Of a stretch of 64,000 bases of DNA, positions 1 through 8,813 are shown piece after piece (within the stretch, counting starts at the first letter, position 1; the number at the start of each line of letters is the position of its first letter). A program made the translations under genes and the position numbers. The DNA is taken from contig CAZGMK010000005.1 of NCBI GenBank assembly GCA_964526835.1, forward strand, positions 1 to 64,000, written 5' to 3'. The notes below the pieces were generated by a model. The model saw only the letters and a program-made list of their open reading frames with translations. It did no database searches and was not told the origin of the DNA. Source of the stretch: DAOSXA01 sp964526835 (GTDB lineage: Bacteria; Zixibacteria; MSB-5A5; GN15; FEB-12).

Positions 1-248
1 AACTCGAACTAGCAAATCAAACCCCCAAAATCAAGACCCTTTTTCAACAAGCCCCCTCGGAGGGGGAAGAAGACCGCCCGGGGCCGCTGAGTATCTCAAG
101 CGGACAGCTCGTCTGTGCTTCTGTATCAACCCCTCCCCGGGAGGGGTCGGCGAAGCCGGGGGAGGGTCCGGCAGCCGAAATCCGCGCCGGACGCCCCGGC
201 GGACCTTCCAATGCTCATTACGCCGTAGATAATGTGATCCCGGGCCCC
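1..248. repeat. GC-rich intergenic repeat segment
   Basis: No gene is recognised here. The stretch carries nested hairpin-forming GC-rich units, for example CCCCTCCC at 130-137 facing GGGAGGGG at 139-146, followed by a GGCGAAGCC hairpin-like unit, and an earlier CCCCCTCGGAGGGGG unit near 53-67. Such units look like dispersed intergenic repeats. The left part may hold the end of an upstream transcript beyond the window. Confidence 0.4.
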
Positions 249-278
249 TTGACTTCAGGGGCGCCGTCTGGCTATCTT
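249..278 (+). promoter_or_regulatory. Probable promoter of the SbcC-like gene
   Basis: TTGACT at 249-254, an 18-bp spacer and TATCTT at 273-278 match a housekeeping promoter. The -10 ends 15 bases before the ATG at 294. The promoter lies inside the longer open frame that begins with a GTG at 234, which argues that translation starts at 294. Confidence 0.5.
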
Positions 279-293
279 CAGCACGAGGCTGAC

Positions 294-2690
294 ATGCGGC
301 TAAAGCACTTGAAAATCAACAACTTCCGAGTCCTTCGGGCGGTTGACCTCGCCCTGCCCGATGAAGTCATCGGGGTCATCGGTCCCAATGGCGCGGGCAA
401 ATCATCGCTGGTCGAGGCAATCGCCTGGGCCCTCTATGGTCACCAGGCCGCCCGCTCGGGCAAATCCGAGATCAAATCTCAGACTGCCGCCCCCGACGAC
501 AACTGCGCCGTCGAGCTCGAATTCGAACTCAACGGCCAGGCTTTCCGGATCAACCGCAAGCTGGTTGGACGTACCGAGCGCGGCGAAGTGGAGCTGTTTC
601 GCGGCGAACAGCAGGAGGCAGTCGGGGTAGCGGTTACTCGGGACTACATGACCGAATTGCTCGGCCTCGACATCCGTGGGTTCCTGACCTCATTCCTGGC
701 CCGTCAGCAGGAACTCAACGCCCTCTCCGATCTGACCCCGGCCGAACGCCGCAACCACCTGGCCGGCATGATGGGAGTGGGGCAACTGGACAAGGCCATT
801 CAGGCCCTGAAAGGCGACATCAAGGGATTCGGTGACAAGATCGACTACATCGAGCGCCAGCTGGCCGGAAAAGAGGTCCTCGGCAGACGCATTGATGAAT
901 CCTCGGCCGGGCTCGCTCACCTCAGGCCGGAGCGAGAGAAACTGGCTGCGCAGGTGACGGTAAGCCGTCAGGAACTCGCAGCCGCCACAGGAGTGGCCGG
1001 GGCATGGCAGGATAAGAAATCGGCCTATACAGAATTGACTGGGCGCCTGAAAGCCGATCGGGTGGCGTTCGCGGACGCCCTTAGCCGGTCGAAGGAGCTC
1101 GCCAGAGAGATCGCCGAGTTGGAGGGTCTCGAATCCGAGAAGGTCGCGCTGGAGCGCTCGACGCGCAACCTGAAAGAGGCCCGCTCTCGTCTGGAGGAAC
1201 TCCGCCAGGCGGCCGCCAACCAGTCGCGGCGCAAGGACCTGCAGAAGCAGAGGACTCAGCTCGATCAGCGCCGCGAGGCCCTGAATCGTGAACTGGAGGC
1301 GAACCGCAAGGCGCTGGAGGAGGCGACCGGGCAACTGAAGTCCCTTCCGGATGATCTTACGGAGCAGCTGCAGCAGGCTCGGGCCGATCTGGAGAGCGCC
1401 CGCGAGCACCACGCGACGATCCGAGAGCGGCGCGGCGGCGTCGAGGCGGAGCTGAACAAGCTGACCGGGCAAGTCGAACACATCGCCGAATTGGGACCGC
1501 AGTCTGTCTGCGACCGCTGTCGCCGCCCGCTTGGCGACGATCTGCCCGCGATACGCCGTCACCTGACCGAGGAGCAGAAGACGCTAAAGGCCAGGCTGGC
1601 CGATCTGGATCGGCGAATTACCGAGTCGACGTCTAAGGGCCGAGCACTTCGTGAACAAGTGGCCGACCTGGAGAAAAAGCAGCAGAAACAGCACGATCTG
1701 ACAGTCCGTCGAAAGAACCTCGAAGATCAGGCCGCGAATCGCCGGGAGCAATTGAGCGATGTCGGCCGGCAGCTTGAGCGACTGGCCGACGAGCTGAAGT
1801 CAATTGGTGATGTGGAGTTCAGCCTGGAGGACCTCGCCGAGACCCAGAAGACAGTCGAGCGCATGGAGGCCGACCGTCGCCGGCTGGACAAGCTCAGCGG
1901 GCGCTTGCAGCGTCTTCCGGCTGCCCGCAGTGAACAGCGCAATCTGAAGGAGCGATGCGAGAATCTGCGGGCATCGATCGACGGTCTGGAGCGAGAGATG
2001 ACCGAACTGGGATTTGATCCGGAGAAGGCTGCCGCGGCTGATCGTGAATTGAAGGCGGCTCAGGAGAAGCTCGACCGGTGCCGCGATGTACTCGCCCGCA
2101 TGGACAAGGAGTTGGAGCTGGCCGAGCGCGATCTTGCGCACCTGGCCTCCGAGCGCGACAGACTCGACCTGGCGGAACGCGAACTCAACGAGACGCAGGA
2201 AAGCCGCTTCTACGGGGAGAAGCTCTCCGGTCTGATGTCTCGTTTTCGCTCCGAGCTGATTGCCGGAATCCGGCCGCGTCTGGCCGAGCTGTCCAGTGGT
2301 TTGTTCGATGAAATGACAGGCGGCAAGTACAACCTGGTCGAGCTGGACGAGAAGTACAATCTGCGCATACTCGACAACGGCCAGTTCTTCGGAGTCGAGC
2401 GCTTTTCCGGCGGCGAGAAGGACTTGGCCAACCTGTGTCTGCGTCTGTCCATCTCCCGCTCGCTGACCGATTCGGCCGGGCTCGATCGTTCGTTTGTCAT
2501 CCTCGACGAGGTCTTCGGATCACAGGACAACGAACGCAAGGACCTGATCATCGAGGCCCTGACCCGCCTGCGCTACCGGTTTCCCCAGATACTGCTTATC
2601 ACTCATGTCGAGGAGATTCGTCACCGGGTCGGGCGATTGATAGAGGTGACTCCAACCGGTCGCGGTTACTCGGAGGTGCGGGTTGCCTGA
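294..2690 (+). CDS. sbcC: SbcC/Rad50-like SMC-type ATPase
   Basis: This 798-residue protein has the architecture of SbcC/Rad50, the ATPase that with SbcD/Mre11 opens and trims DNA ends and hairpins. The Walker A GPNGAGKSS is at about residues 30-38. Long heptad-rich coiled coils fill about 180-390 and 430-640, separated by a zinc-hook CDRC at 406-409. The ABC signature FSGGEKD is near 704 and the Walker B FVILDEV near 734. The ATG at 294 is preferred over a GTG at 234 because it begins the typical MRLKHLKINNFR start and lies just downstream of a good promoter. No sbcD/mre11 partner is upstream in the window; the next gene is a different nuclease overlapping by 8 bases. It could also be a stand-alone SMC-like ATPase, but the central CxxC hook favours Rad50/SbcC. 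Confidence 0.88.
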   Translation: MRLKHLKINNFRVLRAVDLALPDEVIGVIGPNGAGKSSLVEAIAWALYGHQAARSGKSEIKSQTAAPDDNCAVELEFELNGQAFRINRKLVGRTERGEVELFRGEQQEAVGVAVTRDYMTELLGLDIRGFLTSFLARQQELNALSDLTPAERRNHLAGMMGVGQLDKAIQALKGDIKGFGDKIDYIERQLAGKEVLGRRIDESSAGLAHLRPEREKLAAQVTVSRQELAAATGVAGAWQDKKSAYTELTGRLKADRVAFADALSRSKELAREIAELEGLESEKVALERSTRNLKEARSRLEELRQAAANQSRRKDLQKQRTQLDQRREALNRELEANRKALEEATGQLKSLPDDLTEQLQQARADLESAREHHATIRERRGGVEAELNKLTGQVEHIAELGPQSVCDRCRRPLGDDLPAIRRHLTEEQKTLKARLADLDRRITESTSKGRALREQVADLEKKQQKQHDLTVRRKNLEDQAANRREQLSDVGRQLERLADELKSIGDVEFSLEDLAETQKTVERMEADRRRLDKLSGRLQRLPAARSEQRNLKERCENLRASIDGLEREMTELGFDPEKAAAADRELKAAQEKLDRCRDVLARMDKELELAERDLAHLASERDRLDLAERELNETQESRFYGEKLSGLMSRFRSELIAGIRPRLAELSSGLFDEMTGGKYNLVELDEKYNLRILDNGQFFGVERFSGGEKDLANLCLRLSISRSLTDSAGLDRSFVILDEVFGSQDNERKDLIIEALTRLRYRFPQILLITHVEEIRHRVGRLIEVTPTGRGYSEVRVA

Positions 2691-3351
2691 GCTGCGGACG
2701 CGCTTCTACCGCTATCGTCGCCTGATCGGGACGGCCGTTCTCCTGGTTGTCCTGGTAGCCCTCGTTTGCCGGCGTATCGGGCGCGACTTCGCTCCGGAAG
2801 GAGAGCCGTCGAGGCGCTTTCACGTGGTGCGCGTGACCGACGGCGACTCGATGCGCCTGACCGGCGGCGAACGTCTTCGCCTGGCGAGTATCGACGCGCC
2901 CGAGGAGGGCGAGCCGTTCTACGATTCGGCGACCACCTACCTGGCATCCCTGGCCGAGGGGCGCGATCTGGAACTCCAATTTCCTCAGCAGCGACGTGAC
3001 AAGTATGGTCGCCTCCTGGCCTGGGCCTTTGTCGATTCGCTGTTCCTGGGCGAGCAGATGCTCCGAAGCGGGCTGGCTTATCTGCTGCTCTTTCGTCAGA
3101 GCGACTACCACCATCCGCTTATCCAGCGGCTGCTGGAGGCGCAGCGGCAAGCCATCGACGGTCGCAGGGGTCTGCACGGCCTGCTCCGCGAACCTGAGAG
3201 CCACTATGTTGCTGCGTCGACCGGACTTCGCTTCCACCGACCGGTCTGCCGTACGATCCGGGGTCTGAAGCCCGCCGAGTCGAGAGTCTTCGAGGATCGT
3301 GAGACACCCCTGCGCGAAGGCCTGGCGCCCTGTCGAATTTGCCGACCGTGA
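2683..3351 (+). CDS. Membrane-anchored SNase-like nuclease with C-terminal Cys domain
   Basis: A 222-residue protein starting at a TTG that overlaps the preceding ATPase stop by 8 bases, so the two are probably co-translated. Residues 10-30 form one hydrophobic segment (LLVVLVALV), followed by a thermonuclease (SNase/OB-fold) domain: RVTDGDS, RLASIDAPE and DKYGRLLAW match the conserved blocks around the active-site Arg/Asp/Glu residues. The last 50 residues (YVAASTG, FHRPVC and CRICRP) resemble the small Cys-containing Ada-like metal-binding tail found fused to some SNase proteins. It is probably anchored in the inner membrane facing outward, cleaving nucleic acid. Its coupling to an SbcC-like ATPase is unusual. 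The alternative is a competence or nutrient-scavenging nuclease with no functional link. Confidence 0.75.
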   Translation: MPELRTRFYRYRRLIGTAVLLVVLVALVCRRIGRDFAPEGEPSRRFHVVRVTDGDSMRLTGGERLRLASIDAPEEGEPFYDSATTYLASLAEGRDLELQFPQQRRDKYGRLLAWAFVDSLFLGEQMLRSGLAYLLLFRQSDYHHPLIQRLLEAQRQAIDGRRGLHGLLREPESHYVAASTGLRFHRPVCRTIRGLKPAESRVFEDRETPLREGLAPCRICRP

Positions 3352-3465
3352 ATCCCGCCGACATCGATTACTTAGCGGGAGTACTACTGGATAGTAAACC
3401 GGTCGGCGCCGATGGTCGATGAGACATAGAGAAGGTATCGCACAACAAAAGCACTGTCTATTGGT

Positions 3466-4035
3466 ATGTCTATGTCGTTATCGCACCGCGCCATTGCAAC
3501 GCTTGCTGTTCTGCTGAGCCTGGCGGGCTCGGCTTACGCCGAAGCGTCAAGTACCAAGGTCTCCGGCGATTATGTCGCGCCGAGCAGTTCCCGGCGGAAT
3601 CCGGACCTCGACCCGCTCGATCGCGATCGCCTGTCAGGTGACAGCCTTCCGGAAATTCGCTCCGCGATGCAAAGTGCCTTTCAAGACAAGGACGGCGACA
3701 GCACTGAGGATACCTGCGCCAGTCAGCGGACTGCCGTCGATAATGGGCGACCTTCTGATTCGCCTCAATTGCAGCAGAATTATCCCAATCCCTTCAACCA
3801 GGCGACAGAGATTGCCTTCACGCTGCCGCGGTCATCCCGGGCCAAGCTCGAGGTCTTCAATGTCGTGGGGCAGCGAATCGTGCTTCTGATCGACGAGGAG
3901 CTGTCGTCCGGGCGACATGAGGCTTCCTGGGACGGCCTTGATGTCACCGGCAAAGGCGTCGCCAGTGGCATCTACTTCTATCGTCTTGAGGTCGGTGAGG
4001 TGGTTGCTGTCCGCAAGATGATCCTCATGAAGTAA
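3466..4035 (+). CDS. Exported protein with T9SS C-terminal sorting domain
   Basis: This 189-residue protein has a signal peptide (residues 1-26, hydrophobic core IATLAVLLSLAGSAYA) and a low-complexity Ser/Asp-rich middle. Its last ~85 residues form a type IX secretion/FlgD-like sorting domain: NYPNPFN near 106-112, VFNVVGQ, SGIYFYRL and a terminal KMILMK. The C-terminal domain normally directs export through SprA/Sov and surface attachment, and a sprA gene lies at about 24 kb in this window. The short middle offers no recognisable catalytic domain, so its role is unknown. The start is ATG at 3466, with a second in-frame ATG at 3472. Confidence 0.75.
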   Translation: MSMSLSHRAIATLAVLLSLAGSAYAEASSTKVSGDYVAPSSSRRNPDLDPLDRDRLSGDSLPEIRSAMQSAFQDKDGDSTEDTCASQRTAVDNGRPSDSPQLQQNYPNPFNQATEIAFTLPRSSRAKLEVFNVVGQRIVLLIDEELSSGRHEASWDGLDVTGKGVASGIYFYRLEVGEVVAVRKMILMK

Positions 4036-4101
4036 GCCCTCGGTTCGTCTGGTACCAGTCGAAGTTCGAGGGCTGAGTGCTGTTCTATCTTCCCTGACAG
4101 A

Positions 4102-4875
4102 TCAGTAGCAGGGCAAGGGAGGCGGGCCCCCGCCGAACATATAACCGACCAGATAGACCAGGTCGCTTATGTCCGGGCCGCTGCCCGAACCATCGAAGTC
4201 CGCCTCCTCTTCGCAGGGGGGCGGAGGGCCGCCGCTGAACATGTAGTTTACCAGGTAGACGAGGTCCGATATGTCGGGCCCGGAACCGCTTCCGTCGGGA
4301 TCATCAGCCAGGCCGACACAACAGCCGCCGATCTCCCAGCAATGCGGACCGTCCCATGAGGGTTGCTGCTGTCCGTGAACACCATACGCCCACAGCCAGT
4401 GTCCTACGGGTCGGTAGAAGCACGAGTCCAGGCACAGGGTCTTGCCTGTCTGATCGGCTGTCACCTCGGTGGCGATGGTTAAGGCGACCGCGTCGAAGCC
4501 GGCGGCCAGCCCGGCTGCTTGTATTAGGTAACCGCCGAATCCCACGGTGTCAGCGCCGGCGCCGTCAACACTGAAGGAACCGACATAGATGCCGCCGTCA
4601 TAGATGTTCTCCCAGCCCAGGGCGCTGGTATCCCCGGTCAGCGGTGACCAGGTCGCGCCGTCGGGGGAGTACAGGCGGAAGCCGTTGGTGGATCCGGCGA
4701 CCGGGTTCTCGTTCAGGTTGCTCAGCCGCAGATAGAAGACAAGGGGAACTTCGGCGGCCAGCTTCCCGTCGCCCGACAGACCATCGACATAGTCCAGGGT
4801 AACAATCGCCTGAGAGTGTGCGGCGGTGGTCAGCGACGCGATAAACGCTACCATAGTCACGAAGGATCTGAGCAT
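4102..4875 (-). CDS. Secreted protein with paired dockerin-like modules
   Basis: A 257-residue exported protein. The N-terminus (MLRSFVTMVAFIASL...AHSQ) is a signal peptide, followed by a ~165-residue beta-rich domain. The C-terminus holds two copies of a dockerin-like unit, DISDLVYLVNYMF and DISDLVYLVGYMF, each preceded by an acidic Asp/Gly/Ser calcium-binding-type loop and followed by GGPPP. The protein at 9603-10397 is a clear paralogue over its whole length (shared FRLYSPDGA / FKVFSPDGA and CLDS..Y blocks). I chose ATG 4875 because it gives a complete signal peptide; a TTG at 4884 lies only 3 bases after GGAGGT and is the alternative start. No enzymatic motif is visible; surface assembly or adhesion is inferred. 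Confidence 0.75.
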   Translation of the reverse strand: MLRSFVTMVAFIASLTTAAHSQAIVTLDYVDGLSGDGKLAAEVPLVFYLRLSNLNENPVAGSTNGFRLYSPDGATWSPLTGDTSALGWENIYDGGIYVGSFSVDGAGADTVGFGGYLIQAAGLAAGFDAVALTIATEVTADQTGKTLCLDSCFYRPVGHWLWAYGVHGQQQPSWDGPHCWEIGGCCVGLADDPDGSGSGPDISDLVYLVNYMFSGGPPPPCEEEADFDGSGSGPDISDLVYLVGYMFGGGPPPLPCY

Positions 4876-4956
4876 CGGGGTCAAGCTACCTCCAGGGCTG
4901 GGGCCGACGAAGTGTCAACTGGGCCGACTGGTACTGGATACTGGTCAGCCTCAGAG

Positions 4957-4985
4957 TGCGGGCCGGCCGATAACGCCGGCCCGCA
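4957..4985. terminator. Strong hairpin between convergent-free minus-strand genes
   Basis: TGCGGGCCGGC (4957-4967) and GCCGGCCCGCA (4975-4985) form a perfect 11-bp stem with a 7-base loop. It lies downstream of the minus-strand TPR gene and upstream of the next minus-strand gene. There is no T-tract, so it is either a terminator of the U-less kind or an mRNA-stabilising hairpin. Confidence 0.45.
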
Positions 4986-5035
4986 GCCTTATGCTCATTG
5001 TTTCGGTAAGAAGCGCCCCGGGCTTAATTCCGGGC

Positions 5036-6175
5036 TCACTGCCGGGAGTTCTGTGGATCTTTCGTCAGTTGATTGATGCGCACCCTGGCGCGATGCACAT
5101 ACTCCTCGTGACCGGCCGGGGCGTGGTCAACGAAGTTCTGAAGGGCGATCACGACGCTGTCGGTCTTTCCGACCTGCTCGTAGGCCATGGCCAGGTTGTA
5201 CCAGGCCTGAAAGTTATCCTCGTTCAGTTCGACGGCCTTACGGTAGTCGCCGATCGCCTGCTCGTAGGCACCGCTGAGAAACCAGACGATTCCCCGGTTG
5301 TAGTAGGCTGGGGCGTACTCGGGTTCGATCGCCAGCGCCCGGTCGTAATCGTCCAGCGCCAGTTCGTACTCACCGAGTTTGGCCTGGGCCAGGCCGCGAT
5401 TGTTGTAGGCCACATAGATTTCGGGGTCCACATCAATGGCCTGTGAGTAGTTGGCCAGGGCTTTGTCGACCTCGCCGAGCTGGCGATAGGTCTCGCCTCG
5501 GTTGTTGTACGCGATCGCATGGTCGGGCGCCAGTTCGACGACGCGGTCGTAGTCCGCCAGAGCCTGTTCCAGATTGCCTTGCTTTCGTTGCAGGTCAGCC
5601 CTGTTGAGCCATGGTTGAGCAAGGTCGGGATCGTGTTCGATGGCGCGGCCGAAGTCCGCCAGGGCGGCATCCGGGCGAAGGAGAGCCAAGTTGATCGCGC
5701 CGCGCGAGCTGTAAGCCAGGGCCATCGTGCTGTCGGCGGCGATAGCACGGTCGAAAAGCCGGCGTGCTTCGGAGTACCGCGCCATACGCGCCGCCGCATC
5801 GGCAGCCATAAACAGCACCTCGGGGTCGTCCGGATGGACCTGCAGCAGGCTGTCGGTGAAGGAGAGCCAGAGGCGCTGCGGGCTGCGGGCGCTCGATGTG
5901 TCGAATTCGAATTCCGGAGAGAACCCTCGACTGGTGGCTTTGGCGGCAAGGTCCAGCAGCACCAGGCCGACTTGGTCCGGGTTGCTCGTTGACTTCGACA
6001 GGCTGAGCCACACCGTCTCCCAGTCGCCGTCGACAGCCGCATTCACCGTAGCCGGGGATGGGGGGTCGCCCAGGCGTTTGGCGACGTCATCATCCTTACC
6101 GCAGCCGCCAAGAGACACTGCCAAAGCCACAAGAGCCACCAACACGCCACAGAATCTATGAGCCAAGATCATCAT
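5036..6175 (-). CDS. TPR-repeat lipoprotein
   Basis: A 379-residue protein with a lipoprotein signal peptide: hydrophobic VLVALVALAVSLGGC ends in an LGGC lipobox near residue 25. From about residue 120 it consists of roughly seven tandem tetratricopeptide repeats with the usual W-LG-Y-A-P spacing (for example AYNNRGLAQAKLGEYELA and YYNRGIVWFLSGAYEQA). TPRs bind partner proteins, so an envelope scaffolding role is likely, but no partner can be named. An AAGGAA ribosome site precedes the ATG at 6175; the adjacent ATG at 6172 is equally possible. The preceding ~100 residues, WLSLS...LWLSFTDS, are not recognised. Confidence 0.8.
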   Translation of the reverse strand: MMILAHRFCGVLVALVALAVSLGGCGKDDDVAKRLGDPPSPATVNAAVDGDWETVWLSLSKSTSNPDQVGLVLLDLAAKATSRGFSPEFEFDTSSARSPQRLWLSFTDSLLQVHPDDPEVLFMAADAAARMARYSEARRLFDRAIAADSTMALAYSSRGAINLALLRPDAALADFGRAIEHDPDLAQPWLNRADLQRKQGNLEQALADYDRVVELAPDHAIAYNNRGETYRQLGEVDKALANYSQAIDVDPEIYVAYNNRGLAQAKLGEYELALDDYDRALAIEPEYAPAYYNRGIVWFLSGAYEQAIGDYRKAVELNEDNFQAWYNLAMAYEQVGKTDSVVIALQNFVDHAPAGHEEYVHRARVRINQLTKDPQNSRQ

Positions 6176-6288
6176 CAGGTTCCTTTCGAATTATTCTCTC
6201 CAAAAGCCGAAACATAGCCAAAGACCGCTCCAGCGTCAACAACTGGTTAAGTCGTAAGGCGATGATCCGCCTCTGCGAGAAAGGAGAA

Positions 6289-6333
6289 GCCCTGCCTGTT
6301 AAGGATAAAGCACACGGGGAGGACAGGCAGGGC
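6289..6333. repeat. Long perfect stem-loop in divergent intergenic region
   Basis: GCCCTGCCTGT at 6289-6299 and ACAGGCAGGGC at 6323-6333 form an 11-bp perfect stem with a 23-base loop containing AAGGATAAAG. It sits in the 329-bp gap between divergent genes (6176-6504) that otherwise shows only a promoter-like element. It has no T-tract on either strand. Confidence 0.45.
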
Positions 6334-6405
6334 CTAGGAGGGCTTTGCGATTGTCGAAACATAGGCCGATTTGTCCTTTTGTCAATAGTTGGGTTTAGCT
6401 TCCTT

Positions 6406-6414
6406 TGTTATAAT
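6406..6414 (+). promoter_or_regulatory. Extended -10 promoter element
   Basis: TGTTATAAT is a consensus extended -10 (TG-n-TATAAT). No convincing -35 lies at 17 bp, which is normal for extended -10 promoters. It would start transcription near 6421, about 84 bases before the ATG at 6505. Confidence 0.4.
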
Positions 6415-6504
6415 ATTGTTGGGCAATACGTTAGGCTTGACGCGGGCCCGGTCTCCAGGCCCCTTGTTCGATTGGTTGCTGACAACTGCCTGCCGATTGT
6501 GCAT

Positions 6505-7173
6505 ATGTATAAGACTATGATGTCTCAATCCGCGAACACAGTCGCCCTGTCCTGTCTTCTCCTGGCATGCCTCGCAGTCGGCTCGGCGGGACTATCGGAG
6601 GACGATGACCGTGTCCTGGACCTGTTACGCCCTCCGGCTGACAGCGCTGAAGCCGCCAGGGTTCGTATATGGTTGCCCCTCGAACGAAACACCAAGTGTC
6701 GGGTACGCCTGAACATCACCAATGATTCCGGACGCGTGGTTCGTCACGTGCTCGACCATGTGCTTGGCCCGGCTTACTACAACTTCTACTGGGACAAGCG
6801 CGACGACTCCGGCCGCTGGGTTCCGGCCGGCCAATACCGTTGGGTCGCGGAGGACTGTCGCGATACCCACGAGGGTACGCTGGTCGCATCCTATCGTCTT
6901 TGGGAGCGCGAGGCTCGCCTGGTGGCCGTGGACTCGGCTCAGCCCGGGCGGTTCAATCTGGAACTCGACAGCGGGTCGGTGGCGGTCAGCCTGGTTGTCC
7001 GCAACAAGCGCGACCGGCTGGTTGACTCCATAATCACCGATACCATCCTTGATGCCGGCAGGCACCCTGTTGAGTGGACTCCGCCCCCGGGCTATGCGGG
7101 CGATTTCTACCTGGAAGCCGACATCGGCGGGTTCACTCATCGCCTCGACTTTCGTCATCCCGGTCGCGACTGA
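6505..7173 (+). CDS. Exported FlgD-like Ig-domain protein
   Basis: About 222 residues if started at ATG 6505 (other in-frame ATGs at 6517 and 6520). Residues 7-28 form a signal peptide (VALSCLLLACLAVGSAG). Two FlgD-type immunoglobulin-like units follow: the first contains GRVVRHVLD, YYNFYWDKRDDSG and VPAGQYRW, the second NKRDRLVDS, DAGRHPVEW and GDFYLEAD. This pattern also occurs in T9SS sorting domains, but the terminal K-x-L-x-K is absent, so it is probably periplasmic. The frame stays open back to 6058, but that extension would overlap the divergent TPR gene and lacks a signal peptide at its start, so it was not used. Function unknown. Confidence 0.6.
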   Translation: MYKTMMSQSANTVALSCLLLACLAVGSAGLSEDDDRVLDLLRPPADSAEAARVRIWLPLERNTKCRVRLNITNDSGRVVRHVLDHVLGPAYYNFYWDKRDDSGRWVPAGQYRWVAEDCRDTHEGTLVASYRLWEREARLVAVDSAQPGRFNLELDSGSVAVSLVVRNKRDRLVDSIITDTILDAGRHPVEWTPPPGYAGDFYLEADIGGFTHRLDFRHPGRD

Positions 7174-7321
7174 GCGGCGACCTGTGCCGATCATCCCATA
7201 TATTGTCCGAGATTTGAACACCTACCGATGTTCATCGGCGGCGCATCCTTCCGATAAAGAAGTAAAGGCTCCCCTCTCCGCGCGAGGGCTGGAAGGGAAA
7301 CGTACTTGCCGAAGGAAAGAG

Positions 7322-8698
7322 ATGCCGACCATACTCGTTGTCGATGACAAAGATTCCATGCGCAATATGCTCACCGAGACTCTGCTCGAGGAAGGGCATA
7401 CTGTCGACGCCGCCGACAGCGGCGGCAAGGCGCTCGATTTGATCCGCAATAAGTCCTACGATCTGGTGGTGACCGATCTCAAGATGCCGGATATCGGCGG
7501 TCTGGAAGTACTTGACGGTGTCAAGGAGGTCGACGACGAGACCTCGGTAATCGTCATGACCGCCTACGGCACAATCGAGGATGCGGTCACGGCGATGAAG
7601 AAGGGCGCCTATGATTTCATCACCAAGCCATTCGATACCGAACATCTCTGTTTTCTGGTCGGCCGGGCCATGGAGAACCGTCGCCTTATCGCCGAGAACA
7701 CCCTGCTGCGGCAGGAGCTGTTCAATGTCGAGGGTTTCAGCGACATCATCGGCAAGACCCGCAAGATGGTCGAAATCTCGGAGTTGATCCAGAAAGTGGC
7801 CGGCTCCGACGCCTCGGTCCTCCTCCAGGGCGAGACCGGCACCGGTAAGGAGCTGTTTGCGAAGGCCATCCACATGCTCTCGCCGCGCAAGGGCAAACCG
7901 TTTATCGCTATCAACTGCGCCGCCATCCCCAGCGAGCTTCTCGAAAACGAGCTCTTCGGCTCGGAGAAAGGCGCCTTCACCGGCGCCCATGCCCGCAAGA
8001 TGGGCAAATTCGAAATTGCCAACACCGGCACGATATTCCTCGACGAAATCGGCGACATGAACATCGCCCTGCAGGCCAAGCTGCTCCGGGTTCTGCAGCA
8101 GCGGCAGTTCGAACGCCTCGGCGGCACGAAAACCGTCGATGTCGATGTCCGCGTGATCGCCGCCACCAATATGGAGCTGCAGGAGCGCATCGGGTCGAAG
8201 GACTTCCGCGAGGACCTGTATTACCGCCTGTCGGTGTTCCCGATAAACATCCCGCCGCTTCGCGAGCGGGTCGACGATGTCAACGAATTGGCTGAGTACT
8301 TCATGGCCAAGTACTGCCGTGATATGCGAAAGCCGCTCAAGAAGCTCTCGAAGGAAGCCGTTCGCCTGCTGGAGCAGTATCACTGGCCCGGTAACGTGCG
8401 CGAGCTCGAGAACACTATCGAGCGCGCGGTCATTCTGGCCGAGGGCAAGAAGATCACGCCGGACCACCTGGCCATACGAATCCGTCGTGAGAATGAGATC
8501 CGCCTCAGGGAGGGGGCGGGTCTCAAAGAGATCGGGGCTCATGCCCAGACGCAGGCCGAACGATCAGCGATAGTGCGGGTGCTCAAGCAGACCCGCAACA
8601 ACAAGCGCAAGAGCGCCCGAATCCTGCAGATCGACTACACGACCCTGTTCGACAAGATGAAGAAATACGATATCGACAAGGATTTGAAAGGGGAGTAG
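7322..8698 (+). CDS. NtrC-family sigma-54-dependent response regulator
   Basis: This 458-residue protein has a receiver domain (residues 1-120, acidic pocket D8-D9, phosphoacceptor D52 in VVTDLKMPD, K102). The AAA+ sigma-54 activator domain spans about 135-375, with Walker A GETGTGKE at 170-177, the GAFTGA loop intact at 217-222 and Walker B TIFLDEIGD at 237-245. A C-terminal Fis-type helix-turn-helix covers about 410-450. The intact GAFTGA loop means it should activate sigma-54 promoters once phosphorylated. No histidine kinase is adjacent, so it is an orphan here. GAAGGAAAGAG precedes the ATG; the open frame extends upstream to 7049 but would overlap the preceding gene and adds no domain. 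Confidence 0.9.
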   Translation: MPTILVVDDKDSMRNMLTETLLEEGHTVDAADSGGKALDLIRNKSYDLVVTDLKMPDIGGLEVLDGVKEVDDETSVIVMTAYGTIEDAVTAMKKGAYDFITKPFDTEHLCFLVGRAMENRRLIAENTLLRQELFNVEGFSDIIGKTRKMVEISELIQKVAGSDASVLLQGETGTGKELFAKAIHMLSPRKGKPFIAINCAAIPSELLENELFGSEKGAFTGAHARKMGKFEIANTGTIFLDEIGDMNIALQAKLLRVLQQRQFERLGGTKTVDVDVRVIAATNMELQERIGSKDFREDLYYRLSVFPINIPPLRERVDDVNELAEYFMAKYCRDMRKPLKKLSKEAVRLLEQYHWPGNVRELENTIERAVILAEGKKITPDHLAIRIRRENEIRLREGAGLKEIGAHAQTQAERSAIVRVLKQTRNNKRKSARILQIDYTTLFDKMKKYDIDKDLKGE

Positions 8699-8781
8699 GG
8701 CTGCCAGCAGACTCTGCCGAACCGGTAGCCTCCCGTCTTCGGGTGAAGAATAAGGTCTCCCTGTACAGGTTCGTTCATTCG

Positions 8782-8805
8782 AAAACCCACCGCGGGAGCG
8801 GTGGG
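8782..8805 (-). terminator. Rho-independent terminator for the minus-strand gene
   Basis: CCCACCGC (8786-8793) and GCGGTGGG (8798-8805) form an 8-bp stem with a 4-base loop. On the minus strand the stem is followed by TTTTC, so it terminates the gene ending at 8814. On the plus strand it may also end the response-regulator transcript. Confidence 0.55.
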
Positions 8806-8813
8806 CTGCCGGG

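Noticed and set aside
234..293. GTG-started 20-residue N-terminal extension of the SbcC-like protein
   Set aside because: The extension has no family match and contains the predicted promoter at 249-278; the ATG at 294 gives the canonical start.
6058..6504. Long N-terminal extension of the FlgD-like protein
   Set aside because: It would overlap the divergent TPR gene, and a signal peptide starts only at 6505-6520.
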